In this document: piece by piece, positions 25,925 to 34,809 of the stretch
Position numbering within the stretch: the stretch's first letter is position 1
How the letters are laid out: each line of letters opens with the position of its first letter
Source: an uncultured Vicinamibacterales bacterium
Lineage (GTDB): Bacteria > Acidobacteriota > Vicinamibacteria > Vicinamibacterales > UBA8438
Direction: 5' to 3'
DNA: 64,000 nucleotides
Assembly: GCA_958295905.1 (NCBI GenBank)
Contig: OY282382.1
Location: 434,001 to 498,000 of the forward strand
Notes under the pieces: model-generated
Told to the model about the DNA's origin: nothing
Seen by the model: only the letters and a program-made list of their open reading frames with translations
The model's database searches: none
Translations under genes and position numbers: made by a program

Positions 25925-26185
25925 TCACGCCAGCAAACGCAGCATCGCGAGCACGCCGCCGAGGATTGCCAGTGTCTGCGCGGGCATCGCACCGGCGAAG
26001 CGCCACGTGAGGCGGGCCTCCAAGCTGGCAAGCTCGGCGCGCAACGTCTCCGGTGTCACCTGTCCGCCGTACTCGGCGGTCTGTCGGAGGGCATCGGTGA
26101 TCACATCGGCCTGCCGAGCCGAAAGGCCGGCATCCGTCACTGACGGGCGATCGCGTGGGTGTCGAGCACCAAGCCATGCTACCAC
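25925..26185 (-). CDS. Small coiled-coil protein (DUF1640-like), probably frameshifted start
   Basis: The 86-residue frame reads TDAGLSARQADVITDALRQTAEYGG..LRAELASLEARLTWRF and ends with one hydrophobic helix (AQTLAILGGVLAMLRLLA). This is the pattern of small DUF1640/CCDC90-type proteins: helix, coiled coil, C-terminal membrane anchor. The usual beginning, VLDTHAIARQL, is visible in another frame from GTG 26169, and adding one base near 26142 would join the two. So the natural start is either lost by a one-base deletion or misassembled. The 121-residue coiled-coil protein at 32185 is of similar type with the anchor at the other end. Confidence 0.55.
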   Translation of the reverse strand: MVAWLGARHPRDRPSVTDAGLSARQADVITDALRQTAEYGGQVTPETLRAELASLEARLTWRFAGAMPAQTLAILGGVLAMLRLLA

Positions 26186-26233
26186 GCAGACGTCGGCGGC
26201 CTGATGCGACGCGTCTGAGTGCGCTTCCGGGCA

Positions 26234-27478
26234 TTACTTCGGTACTGGCGCCACGGCGGCGGGGGCGGCCGGGCGCCGCAACGCGGCGGCGGCCGCCGCA
26301 CCCAGGAGGCCGAGCACGAGCAGGCCGATGAACGGTATCGCATAGCTGCCGGTCGCGTCGAACGCCACCCCCGCCAGCCAGGGCCCGAGACCCCCGAAGA
26401 TGCCGGTGCAGGTGGTCCGGATGCCGCTCGTCACCGCGAACGCGCGGCGGCCGAAGAAGTGGGAGAAGACGACGGGAATGCACACGAAGGCCATCCCGAA
26501 GCCGATGCCGATCAGGGTGACGGCGACGAAGGCGAGAACGGTGCTGCCGGCCAAGACCAGCGCCCCGGCCCCGAGCCCCTCCAGCACGAGGGCCGCGGCC
26601 AGCGCGCGCTGCGGGGCGATCCAGTCGCCCACCGCCCCCGTCAGCCGCCCCGCGATGCTGACGAGGGCCATCGTCCCCACGAACCCGATGGCCGCCGTCT
26701 CCGCGTGCCCGCTGTCGATCAGGTGCAGGGTGAGATGGGCCACGGCGGTGTTCCAGGGCACGGCGTAGGCGACGCCGCAGACCAGCATCAGGCAGAACTG
26801 CGGCGTCCGTACCGCCTGCCGGGCCGTCCAGCGATCCGCCGCCTGTCCCCCCCCCGCCCCGCTCCCCGGCGCCGCCGCGCCGTCGAGGTGCTGGCCGACC
26901 GCCTCGGGGCCCTCCCGCACGAGCGACGCCGCAACGAGCGCGAGCCCCACCGAGAGCGCGGCGATCAGGACCCAGCCGATCCGCCAGTCGTAGCGCTCGA
27001 GGACCCACGCATCCGCCGGCGCGACGAGCCACCCCACGAGACCGCCCACCGTGAAGATCGCGCCGATGACCCGCGCCCGGCGCCGGAGGAACCAGTTCTG
27101 TCCCAGCGTCTGCGCCGGCACCGTGGTCGAGAAACCGATGCCGATGCCCCCCAGCACCGAGAAGCCGACGTAGCAGTCCCGCGCGGTATCGGCCCCGGCC
27201 AGCAGCAGGAGGCCCGCGGCGGTGATGCAGAACCCCGCCGGCATCACCCGCCGCAGCCCGAAGCGGGCGATGGCCAGCCCCACGAGCAGGCCCACGCACT
27301 GGTGCAGGGTGTTGAACAGCCCGAAGACCCCGCCGACGGCGGCGCGGTCGATGCCCAGCTCGGCGGTGATGCGGGGCGCGAAGATGCTCCAACTGTAGTA
27401 CACCGGCGGCATCCCGAACCCGTAGCACAGGCCCGCCACGAGCAGGATGACCCAGCCGTAGAAGAAGCGGGACGTCAC
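26234..27478 (-). CDS. MFS transporter (oxalate/monocarboxylate-like group)
   Basis: The 414-residue protein has twelve predicted membrane helices in two halves. It begins TSRFFYGWVILLVAGLCYG, typical for the OFA/monocarboxylate-type MFS members, with ARFGLRRV after helix 2 and GGIGIGFSTTVPAQTLGQNWF in helix 4. The central loop is Gly/Ala-rich. The GTG start at 27478 is chosen because the TM1 block follows at once; the upstream frame is made of duplicated sequence. Substrate is likely a small carboxylate, by family only. Confidence 0.85.
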   Translation of the reverse strand: MTSRFFYGWVILLVAGLCYGFGMPPVYYSWSIFAPRITAELGIDRAAVGGVFGLFNTLHQCVGLLVGLAIARFGLRRVMPAGFCITAAGLLLLAGADTARDCYVGFSVLGGIGIGFSTTVPAQTLGQNWFLRRRARVIGAIFTVGGLVGWLVAPADAWVLERYDWRIGWVLIAALSVGLALVAASLVREGPEAVGQHLDGAAAPGSGAGGGQAADRWTARQAVRTPQFCLMLVCGVAYAVPWNTAVAHLTLHLIDSGHAETAAIGFVGTMALVSIAGRLTGAVGDWIAPQRALAAALVLEGLGAGALVLAGSTVLAFVAVTLIGIGFGMAFVCIPVVFSHFFGRRAFAVTSGIRTTCTGIFGGLGPWLAGVAFDATGSYAIPFIGLLVLGLLGAAAAAALRRPAAPAAVAPVPK

Positions 27479-27735
27479 GGCGCACCCGACGGCGGCATCG
27501 CGTATCGCCTCCCTCTCGTCACGCTCGGCCGTAGAAAGAAGCGGGACGTCACGGCGCACCCGACGGCGGGGAGGTGGAAGCCATGCGTCGCAGGTCGCCC
27601 TCCGCTCCGCCGGCGCCGCGGGGGGCGGCTTGCGGAGCAGACGCCGGGGGATGGACGTCATGCGGCGCAGGTCGCCTCCCCCCGGCCGTCACCGCCGCGG
27701 GCGCGGGAGCGGCTTGCGGGGAAGACGCTCGTCGA
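27459..27735. repeat. Duplicated gene ends between MFS and M28 genes
   Basis: The start of the MFS gene (GCGGGACGTCACGGCGCACC at 27467) recurs at 27541, 74 bases away. The M28 gene end (CGGCTTGCGG at 27710) recurs at 27626, and ATGCGKCGCAGGTCGCC occurs at 27583 and 27660. The whole 210-base gap is therefore built from copies of both neighbours. Confidence 0.85.
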
Positions 27736-29536
27736 GCATCGCGGTGTTGTAGGCGAACACGGCCGCGACCACCGCCATCTGCCGGGCGTCGTCGGGCTGC
27801 ACGCGGTCGACGACGTCCATGTTCGAGTGGTGCGTGCGCGAGTTGTACTCCAGGCGGTCCTGGATGAACTGGAACCCCGGCAGCCCCACCCGCTCGAAGG
27901 CCACGTGGTCGGTGCCGCCGACCGACCGCGGCGACAGCGTGGTGAACCCGAGGTCGGCGAGGGGCGCGGCCCACGGCTCGAAGACCGCCGCCGCCGCCGC
28001 GTTTCCCTGCAGCCAGATGCCGCGCAGCCGCCCCGTCCCGTTGTCGATGTTGTAGTAGGCAGAGAGCTTCGCATGGGCCGGCTCGAGCGCCATCGTCACG
28101 GCGTCCCCGAAGTGCCGGCGCACGTACTCCCGCGACCCCAGCAGGCCCTGCTCCTCGGCGCCCCACAGGGCGAGGCGGATCGTCCGCCGCGGGCGGACGC
28201 CGACCGTCTTCAGAATCCGCATCGCCTCCATCATCGCGGCCACCCCGACCGCGTTGTCGGTCGCCCCCGTCGAGGCGTGGGTCGTGTCGAAGTGGGCGCC
28301 GAGCATGACGACCCCGCCGTCGAAGCCGCGGCCCGGAATCTCGGCGAGGATGTTGAAGGCATTCAGCCCCTCGTCGGCCTCGGCCTCGGGATGGAAGCGG
28401 GTCTCGACGTGCAGCTCCATGCGCACCGGCAGCCCCAGGTCGAGCAGCCGGACCATCCGGTTGTAGTGCTCGACCGCGAACGTGAGCGAAGGCACCCACG
28501 TCCCCGCCGTCTCCTCGTTCCACGGCGCGCCGCGGCCCACGAATATCGTGCCTCCGTCGGTGCGCTGGGTCCGGTGGGGCAGCCCGCTGCCGCCGCCGAC
28601 GTGGACGGCGTCGCTGCCGCGGTCGACGGCCGCCACGACCCCCTCGTCCAGGTAGAACTGCTGGAGCTGCCGCGCGAACGCCGGACCGCCGCGGGCCGGC
28701 GGGCGCCGCCGCGGGCCGGCCGGGGGAGGCGCGACGGGCCGCGCCGCCGCGGCGAGCTGCTCGTCGTCCATCCGCAGCACGACGTCGCCGGTCAGCATCG
28801 GCACCCCGCGCACCGGCTGAGTCAGCACGATCTTGCCCCGCAGCCGGCCGCGGTAGCGCTCGAAGTCGGCCTCGGACGCCAGATCGACCCGGACGACCTC
28901 GGCCGTCACCGTGCCGCCGGTGCCCGCCGACCACGACTTCGGATAGCCGATGATGGGCATCACCTGCGGCTCGACGAGATGGGCGTGGAACCGCTCCAGC
29001 GTCCACCCCGCCCCGAACGCGAACCGCTCGGCGCGCACGTTCGAGAGCCCCCACCCGCGCAGCGTGTCCATGGCCCACGCCCCCGCCTCCTCGATGGCCG
29101 GGGTGCCGGTGAGGCGGGGCCCGTAGACGTCGCTCAGCCAGCCGACGTGCCGCATCACCTGCGAGCGCTGCAGCCCCTCCTCGCGGATGGCCGCCAGCAG
29201 CGCCTCGTCGGCCGGCTGGGCCGCCGCGGGGAGCGCCGCGGCGGCCAGGACCGCGGCCAGACACCGCAGCCGGAGGCTCAGGGGCCTGACCCCCGCATCC
29301 GGATACGCGGAACCCGGTCCGCGGCTGCCGTGCCGGCCGCGCGGCCTGACGCCCAGGCCCGGGTACGCGCCCCGATCATCCGGGCGGGGCGCCCGCGGCG
29401 CAGGCCTGCCCCCCTTGCCCGGGTACGCGTGCGCCGGACCACCATCCGGGCGCTCCCCGTGAGCCCCGACACGCGCCCCCGGGCGCGTCACCGGAGCCCG
29501 CCCGCGGCGGGCCGCAACGGTGTCCTGGAAAGGCAT
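27689..29536 (-). CDS. M28 family zinc peptidase
   Basis: The 615-residue protein is an exported aminopeptidase-type M28 enzyme. Zinc ligands sit in LGAHFDTTHASTGATDNAVG (His, Asp), ALWGAEEQGLLGS (Glu-Glu) and, further on, GGTDHVAFE and RTHHSNMD. A PA-like inserted domain precedes the catalytic part. The start codon ATG 29536 overlaps the stop of the preceding gene as TGATG, suggesting coupled translation. That leaves about 80 residues before the signal peptide (LRLRCLAAVLAAAALPAAA), and this stretch consists of three copies of an AYPxxGxRP motif, so the real start may be later. Confidence 0.88.
   Translation of the reverse strand: MPFQDTVAARRGRAPVTRPGARVGAHGERPDGGPAHAYPGKGGRPAPRAPRPDDRGAYPGLGVRPRGRHGSRGPGSAYPDAGVRPLSLRLRCLAAVLAAAALPAAAQPADEALLAAIREEGLQRSQVMRHVGWLSDVYGPRLTGTPAIEEAGAWAMDTLRGWGLSNVRAERFAFGAGWTLERFHAHLVEPQVMPIIGYPKSWSAGTGGTVTAEVVRVDLASEADFERYRGRLRGKIVLTQPVRGVPMLTGDVVLRMDDEQLAAAARPVAPPPAGPRRRPPARGGPAFARQLQQFYLDEGVVAAVDRGSDAVHVGGGSGLPHRTQRTDGGTIFVGRGAPWNEETAGTWVPSLTFAVEHYNRMVRLLDLGLPVRMELHVETRFHPEAEADEGLNAFNILAEIPGRGFDGGVVMLGAHFDTTHASTGATDNAVGVAAMMEAMRILKTVGVRPRRTIRLALWGAEEQGLLGSREYVRRHFGDAVTMALEPAHAKLSAYYNIDNGTGRLRGIWLQGNAAAAAVFEPWAAPLADLGFTTLSPRSVGGTDHVAFERVGLPGFQFIQDRLEYNSRTHHSNMDVVDRVQPDDARQMAVVAAVFAYNTAMLDERLPRKPLPRPRR
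29284..29440 (-). repeat. Three AYPxxGxRP-coding repeats before the M28 signal peptide
   Basis: Blocks ending GGGTACGCG or GGATACGCG recur at about 29301, 29358 and 29420 (+ strand), each next to a GGCCTGaC-type block. They encode AYPDAGVRP, AYPGLGVRP and AYPGKGGRP. Confidence 0.65.
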
Positions 29537-30867
29537 CACAGACGCCATCCCGCGCGGTAGGGCTCGTCGAGAAAGGCGTTGGCCTCGGGCGCGTTGGTCG
29601 CCTGCATCTTCTCGGCGTCCCAGTCGATGGCCTTCCCGGTCCGCACCGCGAGATTGCCGAGCAGGACGACCTCGGTCAGCGGGCCGGCATGCTCCGCGAA
29701 GCCCGACCCGGTGCGGCCGTTCCCCTTGCACGCCTCGATCCACTCGCGGTACACACCCGGCGACCGCGGGTACTTCCGGGGGGGCGGGCTCGCCGTCACG
29801 TCCTCGTGCCGCGCGGTCGGAAACACCCGGGGCCCGCGGGCGTACATGTCGGCCCCGATTACGCCGTCGTCGCCCACGAAGAGCTGGCCGCTCCTGCCGC
29901 CCGGCAGTTGCTCGCCGGGGGCGAGCTGCGGCGGCCGGGGCGGGGACAGATCGCCGTCGCGCCACACGAAGCGCACCGGCGGCCGGGCCCCCCGCGCCGG
30001 GAAGTCGTACGTGATGCGCGACACCGCCGGCGCCGTCTCCGCGAAGCGGGGGGTCGTCTCGGCCACGATGCGGGTCGGCTGGTCGAGCTGGAGGGCCCAG
30101 AACGCGGCGTCCATCGAGTGGCAGGCGATGTCGCCGAGGGCGCCGGTGCCGTAGTCCCACCACCCGCGCCAGCGGAACGGGTGATACGCGGGATGGTACG
30201 GCCGCTCGGGGGCCGGCCCCAGGAACAGGTCCCAGTCGAGCCCCGCCGGAGCGTGATGGGCCTCGGTGGGCCGATCGATCGCCTGCGGCCAGATGGGGCG
30301 GTTGGTCCAGTAGTGCACCTCGCGCACGGTCCCGACGACCCCCGCCTCGATCCACTCGCGAATCAGCCGGGTGCCGTCGCCGGCGTGGCCCTGGTTGCCC
30401 ATCTGGGTGGCGACGCCCCGCCCGCGCGCCATCGCCGCCAGCGCCCGCGCCTCGGCCACGGTGCGGGTGAGCGGCTTCTCGCAGTACACGTGCTTGCCCC
30501 GCCGCATCGCCTCCATCGCGATGACCGCGTGGGTGTGGTCGGGGGTGGCGATGATCACGGCGTCGAGGTCGGGCTCGTGGTCGAGCATGCGCCGGTAGTC
30601 GGCGTAGGTGCGCGCCTGGGGATAGAGGTCGAACGTGCGCGCGGCGTGCCCCGCGTCGACGTCGCACAGCGCCGTGATGTTCTCGCTGTCGCATCCCTGC
30701 ACGTCGGCCCGGCCACGTCCCCCCACGCCGATGCCGGCGATGTTGAGGGTGTCGCTCGGCGCCTGGAACCCGCGCCCGCCGAGCACGCGGCGCGGCACGA
30801 TCAGGAGGGACGCCGCGGCCGAGAGCCCGCCGAGGAAGCGGCGCCGCGAGAGGGGATGGCGACTCAT
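29536..30867 (-). CDS. Gfo/Idh/MocA family oxidoreductase, Tat-exported
   Basis: The 443-residue protein has a twin-arginine signal (LSRRRFLGG) and then a Rossmann domain with GIGVGGRGR, CDVD and the family signature CEKPLTRT near residue 145. The C-terminal dehydrogenase domain has GDIACHSMDAAFWAL, where the conserved His lies. Such periplasmic NAD(P)-linked sugar oxidoreductases are common in acidobacteria and planctomycetes. ATG 30867 has GGAGGAG about nine bases upstream. Its stop overlaps the M28 start. Substrate is unknown. Confidence 0.92.
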   Translation of the reverse strand: MSRHPLSRRRFLGGLSAAASLLIVPRRVLGGRGFQAPSDTLNIAGIGVGGRGRADVQGCDSENITALCDVDAGHAARTFDLYPQARTYADYRRMLDHEPDLDAVIIATPDHTHAVIAMEAMRRGKHVYCEKPLTRTVAEARALAAMARGRGVATQMGNQGHAGDGTRLIREWIEAGVVGTVREVHYWTNRPIWPQAIDRPTEAHHAPAGLDWDLFLGPAPERPYHPAYHPFRWRGWWDYGTGALGDIACHSMDAAFWALQLDQPTRIVAETTPRFAETAPAVSRITYDFPARGARPPVRFVWRDGDLSPPRPPQLAPGEQLPGGRSGQLFVGDDGVIGADMYARGPRVFPTARHEDVTASPPPRKYPRSPGVYREWIEACKGNGRTGSGFAEHAGPLTEVVLLGNLAVRTGKAIDWDAEKMQATNAPEANAFLDEPYRAGWRL

Positions 30868-30984
30868 GCCGGGACTCCTCCTGGAAGGCCGGCCGCAGAC
30901 GGCCGGCGGGGACCGGCCCATCATATCGTGCCCGCTCCGCAACGGGGTCACGACCCGTCACGGCCGGACGCTCAGGGGCAACCC

Positions 30985-31146
30985 ACGCTGAACTGCGCGC
31001 GACGGTTCGCCCCCGATTCGAGGGGCCGCCACCGTCTTGCCGACCGGCCGGCGCCGCGGGAACCCACGATGCCGCACGTCCGGAGCGCCAAAACCCGCCA
31101 CGATGCTGCCTGCGCACGGCGGTGGCGGAGCGTGGGATGGTCCTGC
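30985..31146 (+). repeat. Dispersed repeat, family 1, long copy 2
   Basis: This 160-base copy starts GGTTCGCCCCCGATTCGAGG and ends GCGTGGGATGGTCC. The 42436-42600 region matches it in the inverted direction along most of its length. It fills most of the gap between the oxidoreductase and thioesterase genes. Confidence 0.8.
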
Positions 31147-31184
31147 CCGGCCGCCGCCGCGACGCGCCGGCCCGGCGCGCGACC

Positions 31185-31970
31185 TCACCCGCGGGCGGCG
31201 ACGACCAGGCTCTGGGCGCCGCGCCCCGCCACGCCGTCCGCGTCCCACAGGCGGGTCCGGCAGAGCCCGATGCCCGACGGCTCGGCCACGCTGCGGGACT
31301 CGAGGCCCACCCACTCGCCGCGCAGCGGGCGCACCAGATGCACCGACAGGTCGGCGTTGATGAAGGTGTACTCCGCGAGGGGGGCCGGCACCGCGACCCC
31401 GTGGCCGGCATCGGCCGCGACGAGGGCACGCTGCCACGGGGTCGGCGCCTCGCCGGGCAGGAGCGGACACCGCTGCCGCATCCAGCAGGTCACGTCGGAC
31501 TGCCCCCACGCGCCCCGGACGTACCGCACGTCCATCGCCGCCTGGTAGCCGACGGGGTCGGGGAAGAACGGGAACGTGTACGGCTCGGCCGCCTCCGGCG
31601 GCGGGGGCGGCACGGACCTTGCTTCTGTCGGAGGCAGGGCCACTTGCCTCCGATGCAGACACAGGGCCACCGCGGTCAGCACCAGATCGCCGCCGGACCA
31701 GAGCCGCGCCGCGTGCCGCTCGACCAGTCGGCCGCGCTTCAACGCCTCGGTCTCGACCCGCAACCGCCCGATCGGGACCGGCCGCAGGAACTCGACCGTG
31801 AAGCGGACGATGGCGCGGCCGCGGTCTGACAACGCCGCCTCGACGGCGCGCGCGAGCAGCGCCGCCGGGGGGCCGCCGTGCTGGTGGTCCCGGTTCCACG
31901 GACCGCGGGTCCAGGCGGTGGCGCGAAAGCCGGCGGGGCCGTCAGGTTCGTAGAAGGAGGTCGGCGGCAT
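31185..31970 (-). CDS. Acyl-CoA thioesterase family protein (double hot-dog)
   Basis: The 261-residue protein fits the TesB-like/YbgC-type thioesterase superfamily with two hot-dog repeats. The first ends GPWNRDHQHGGPPAALLARAVE, which carries the active-site-like helix start, followed by FTVEFLRPVPIGRLRVE. The second contains YTFINADLSVHLVRPLRGEWVGLESR and LWDADGVAGRGAQSLVV near the end, the classic closing motif. It probably hydrolyses acyl-CoA esters in the cytoplasm. It stands alone on the minus strand. Confidence 0.88.
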   Translation of the reverse strand: MPPTSFYEPDGPAGFRATAWTRGPWNRDHQHGGPPAALLARAVEAALSDRGRAIVRFTVEFLRPVPIGRLRVETEALKRGRLVERHAARLWSGGDLVLTAVALCLHRRQVALPPTEARSVPPPPPEAAEPYTFPFFPDPVGYQAAMDVRYVRGAWGQSDVTCWMRQRCPLLPGEAPTPWQRALVAADAGHGVAVPAPLAEYTFINADLSVHLVRPLRGEWVGLESRSVAEPSGIGLCRTRLWDADGVAGRGAQSLVVAARG

Positions 31971-32184
31971 TGCAGTATCGGCGATCTAGAGGTGGGCACG
32001 ACCCTTGCCCCCGGGCAAACTCCGAGGGCACCCGAGGGTGCTCCGGCGCCGGCGCGGCGGCCGGCGGCGCGACACCTCGGCCGGGTCGGCCGGGGGAGGG
32101 CATGTCCGTTCCGAAGTACCATGGGCGTACGGTCGCCCGGTCGAGGCGCCGGCTTCCGTTGGCGCGGCTCGGCGGGAGGGAGCG

Positions 32185-32550
32185 ATGACGAGGGCGCAGA
32201 TCGTGTGGACGGTAGTCGGCTCGGCGTTGGCGTTGATGGCCACGTCGAGCAGCGCGGCGTGGATCGTGAGTCGGACGATCGCGGAGTCCGAAGCCCGGTT
32301 GCGCACCGAGATTCAGACCGTGAACCGGCGCATCGACGCCTTGGACGACAGGATGCACCAACGCATCGACGCCTTGGACGATACGGTGCACCAGCGCATC
32401 GACGCCTTGGACGACAGGATGAACCAGCGCCTCGACGCCTTGGACAATACGATGAACCAGCGCCTCGACGCCTTGAACGATACGGTGAACCAGCGCATCC
32501 ACTCGGTGAACCAGCGCCTCGACACCGTGCTGCTCGACGGCGGACGCTGA
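32185..32550 (+). CDS. Membrane-anchored coiled-coil protein with 11-residue repeats
   Basis: The 121-residue protein has one N-terminal membrane helix (IVWTVVGSALALMATSSSAAWIV) and then a coiled coil made of at least five 11-residue units of type R-I/L-D-A-L-D-D-x-M/V-x-Q, from about residue 49 to 105. At the DNA level this is a 33-base tandem repeat from about 32329. Eleven-residue repeats form right-handed or nearly straight coils. Similar short proteins accompany DUF1640-type genes; no function is known to me. GGGAGGGA precedes ATG 32185. Repeat number could vary between strains. Confidence 0.75.
   Translation: MTRAQIVWTVVGSALALMATSSSAAWIVSRTIAESEARLRTEIQTVNRRIDALDDRMHQRIDALDDTVHQRIDALDDRMNQRLDALDNTMNQRLDALNDTVNQRIHSVNQRLDTVLLDGGR
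32329..32500 (+). repeat. 33-base in-frame tandem repeats
   Basis: Units of the form CGCMTCGACGCCTTGGACGA, with alternating AGGATG and TACGGTG variants, recur five times with a 33-base period, plus a degenerate sixth unit. Confidence 0.9.
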
Positions 32551-32562
32551 GCCGTCCCGGCG

Positions 32563-33555
32563 TCAGACCCGAAGATGCGGCTCGAGGGCCGCGAACCGAT
32601 GCTCGATCTCGTCGATCTGGGCTCGGGTGAAGCTGTACTCGCCGCGCCGCGACTTCGTCGTCTTGAACAGCCCGCGCTTCTGCAGCACGTGGAGCCGCAC
32701 TCCGGGTATCAGCGGGTCGAGATTCAGCATCAGCAGGAGCTTGCCGTAGAGATCGCGCATCTCGTCCGGCCGGCCCTGCTGATGCAGGTCCCACAACCCG
32801 GCATAGATGTCGGCATACATCACGCCCCCGGTCATCACCCCGTCGGTGCCGAGGCGCATCTCGAAGGCCCAGGCCCGGCCGAAGTTGGCGCCGAGGATGC
32901 TTCTGATCGGATCCGGGCGGTGCTCCATCAGCGCGAGCATCCGCTCCTGCACCGGCGGATGCTCCTCCTTGACGTAGCCGCACTGCGGGAACTCCCCCGC
33001 CAGCGACACCAGGAAGTCGACCGTCGGCTCGATGTCGGGCGCCCCGCCGCTCGTCTGCACGAAGACCGGCCGGTCGGTGACGTCGCACAACGCGGCGTAG
33101 TAGTCGCGGAAGTCCGCCAGGGACGTCGCGGTGCGGGGCGGGATCGCGATCATCGCATCGGGCTCGAGGGCCTCGGCGTAGCGGGCGTATTCGAGCATGC
33201 CGGGGGTGTCGTCGGCCTGCACCCCGAGCACCAGCGCCGGGGCCCGGCCGTGGTTCGCCTCGGCCAGCACGTCGAACCCGCGCAGGCGCTCGGCCCGGCT
33301 CAAGTAGCGCTGCTCGCTGGAGTTCTGCGGCCACACCAAGGCCTCGATGCCGCAGCGGCCGCAGAAGTCGACCTCGCCGGCGAGGTCCTCGTAGTCGACC
33401 TCGTTCGCGGCGGTGTACGGCGTGCTCAGAATCATGAAGGCGCCGCGCATCGGCTTGCTCTCGGCCGCCCCCGCGCGCACGGCCGGGAACATCGCGGTCG
33501 CCGCGAACGCGCCCAGGCACTCGCGCCGGGTCATCGTGAACCTTGCGTCCGCCAT
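32563..33555 (-). CDS. DapA/NanA family aldolase-like protein with export signal
   Basis: The 330-residue protein matches the dihydrodipicolinate synthase superfamily: GAFMILSTPYT near residue 37, ALVWPQNSSEQRYLS at the GTTGE position, and CGYVKEEH, where the Lys would form the Schiff base. The N terminus carries a possible twin-arginine signal (MTRRECLGAFAATAMF), unusual for this cytoplasmic family but shared by acidobacterial and planctomycete relatives. ATG 33555 was chosen for the Tat-type start. Substrate unknown; it is not the lysine-pathway enzyme on context. Confidence 0.85.
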   Translation of the reverse strand: MADARFTMTRRECLGAFAATAMFPAVRAGAAESKPMRGAFMILSTPYTAANEVDYEDLAGEVDFCGRCGIEALVWPQNSSEQRYLSRAERLRGFDVLAEANHGRAPALVLGVQADDTPGMLEYARYAEALEPDAMIAIPPRTATSLADFRDYYAALCDVTDRPVFVQTSGGAPDIEPTVDFLVSLAGEFPQCGYVKEEHPPVQERMLALMEHRPDPIRSILGANFGRAWAFEMRLGTDGVMTGGVMYADIYAGLWDLHQQGRPDEMRDLYGKLLLMLNLDPLIPGVRLHVLQKRGLFKTTKSRRGEYSFTRAQIDEIEHRFAALEPHLRV

Positions 33556-33687
33556 TGCCGTTCTCCCTTCGCGGTTCCAGCGGCCGGCAGCCCCGCCGGG
33601 CATCCCGGGCACCGCATCCGGCGCCGCAGAGGCCGGCCGCGGCCGGCCTCTGCGGCGCGTCCGTTCAGTGCTACTCTACATCGAATC

Positions 33688-34809
33688 ATGAAGACGACAA
33701 CCCTCGTCCCCGCAGCGTTTGTCGTGGCTGCCGTGGCCGCGTCGGCTCTCAGCGCCCGCGCCCAGCCCGAACGCCGGCAGGTCGGCACGGAGCCGTGGGC
33801 GGGTCCCGACTCCGCCCCGTGGCGGACCGCGGACGCCGCCGCCTCGGGCTTCGACCCCGCCGGCCTCGACCGGCTCGCCGCGCTCGCGGAGACGACGCAC
33901 GCCGACGCCCTCGTGGTCATCCGGCACGGCCGCCTCGTCTTCGAGCGGTACTGGAACGGCCGCGGTCCCGACGACGTGCAGCAGACCTACTCGTCGACGA
34001 AGGGGGCGTTCGCCCTCCTCGTGGGCCGCGTGCTGGCCCGCGGCGGCATCTCGTCGCTCGACCAGCCGATCGTCGACTTCGTGCCCGAGCAGACCCGCGA
34101 CCTGCTCACGTTCCGCAACGTGATGGCGATGGCGTCGGGGCTCGCCCAGTGGCCGGCCCTCGATCGGGCGGACGGCGAGGCCGGGCGCAGCCAGCTCGAG
34201 GCGGTGCTCGCCCGGGGCATGACCCACGCGCCGTACGACTACTTCATCTACCACAACGCCGCCTACCGCGTGCTGTTCACCGCCCTCGAACGCGCCACCG
34301 GCCTCAGCCTGCCCGACCTCACCCGGGCCGAGCTGTTCGAGCCCCTCGGCATGACCGGCGCCTACTGGGTGGAGATCCACGCCGACGAAGGACGGCTCGG
34401 GTATCAGAGCATCCGCATGCGCCCGCGCGACCTCGCCAAAATCGGACAGGTGCTGCTGAACGACGGCGCGTGGAACGGCCGGCAGTATCTGCCCGCCGAC
34501 TACATCGCGCGGCTCACAACGGCGCCGGCCCCGAAGGCGAACCCCTCCTACGGCCTGTTCTGGCACCTCAACGCCGGCGACCACTACCTGAGCTACCGGG
34601 AATCGGACTTCGTGCGCAGCCGGCTGCTGCCCGGAACGCCGCCCGACGCCATCGCCAACTTCGGGAACCGCGGCCAGATCGTGGTCATCGTCCCGAGCCT
34701 GGATCTCGTGTGGGTGCGCACCGGGCGGCGGATTCCGTCCAACATCTGGACCCCCAACGGAACGGTGGCGCAGCTCTCGGCCGCCGTCGTCGCCGCCGTG
34801 GAACCGTGA
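33688..34809 (+). CDS. Serine hydrolase, class C beta-lactamase fold
   Basis: The 373-residue exported protein has a signal peptide ending near ALSARAQ and the beta-lactamase/penicillin-binding fold: SxxK in YSSTKGAF (about residue 102), YxN in FIYHNAAYR (about 191), and a C-terminal GNRGQIVVIVP at the KTG position (here NRG). Family members are esterases or peptidases more often than true lactamases. ATG 33688 lies divergent from the DapA-like gene, 132 bases away. Substrate is unknown. Confidence 0.9.
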   Translation: MKTTTLVPAAFVVAAVAASALSARAQPERRQVGTEPWAGPDSAPWRTADAAASGFDPAGLDRLAALAETTHADALVVIRHGRLVFERYWNGRGPDDVQQTYSSTKGAFALLVGRVLARGGISSLDQPIVDFVPEQTRDLLTFRNVMAMASGLAQWPALDRADGEAGRSQLEAVLARGMTHAPYDYFIYHNAAYRVLFTALERATGLSLPDLTRAELFEPLGMTGAYWVEIHADEGRLGYQSIRMRPRDLAKIGQVLLNDGAWNGRQYLPADYIARLTTAPAPKANPSYGLFWHLNAGDHYLSYRESDFVRSRLLPGTPPDAIANFGNRGQIVVIVPSLDLVWVRTGRRIPSNIWTPNGTVAQLSAAVVAAVEP

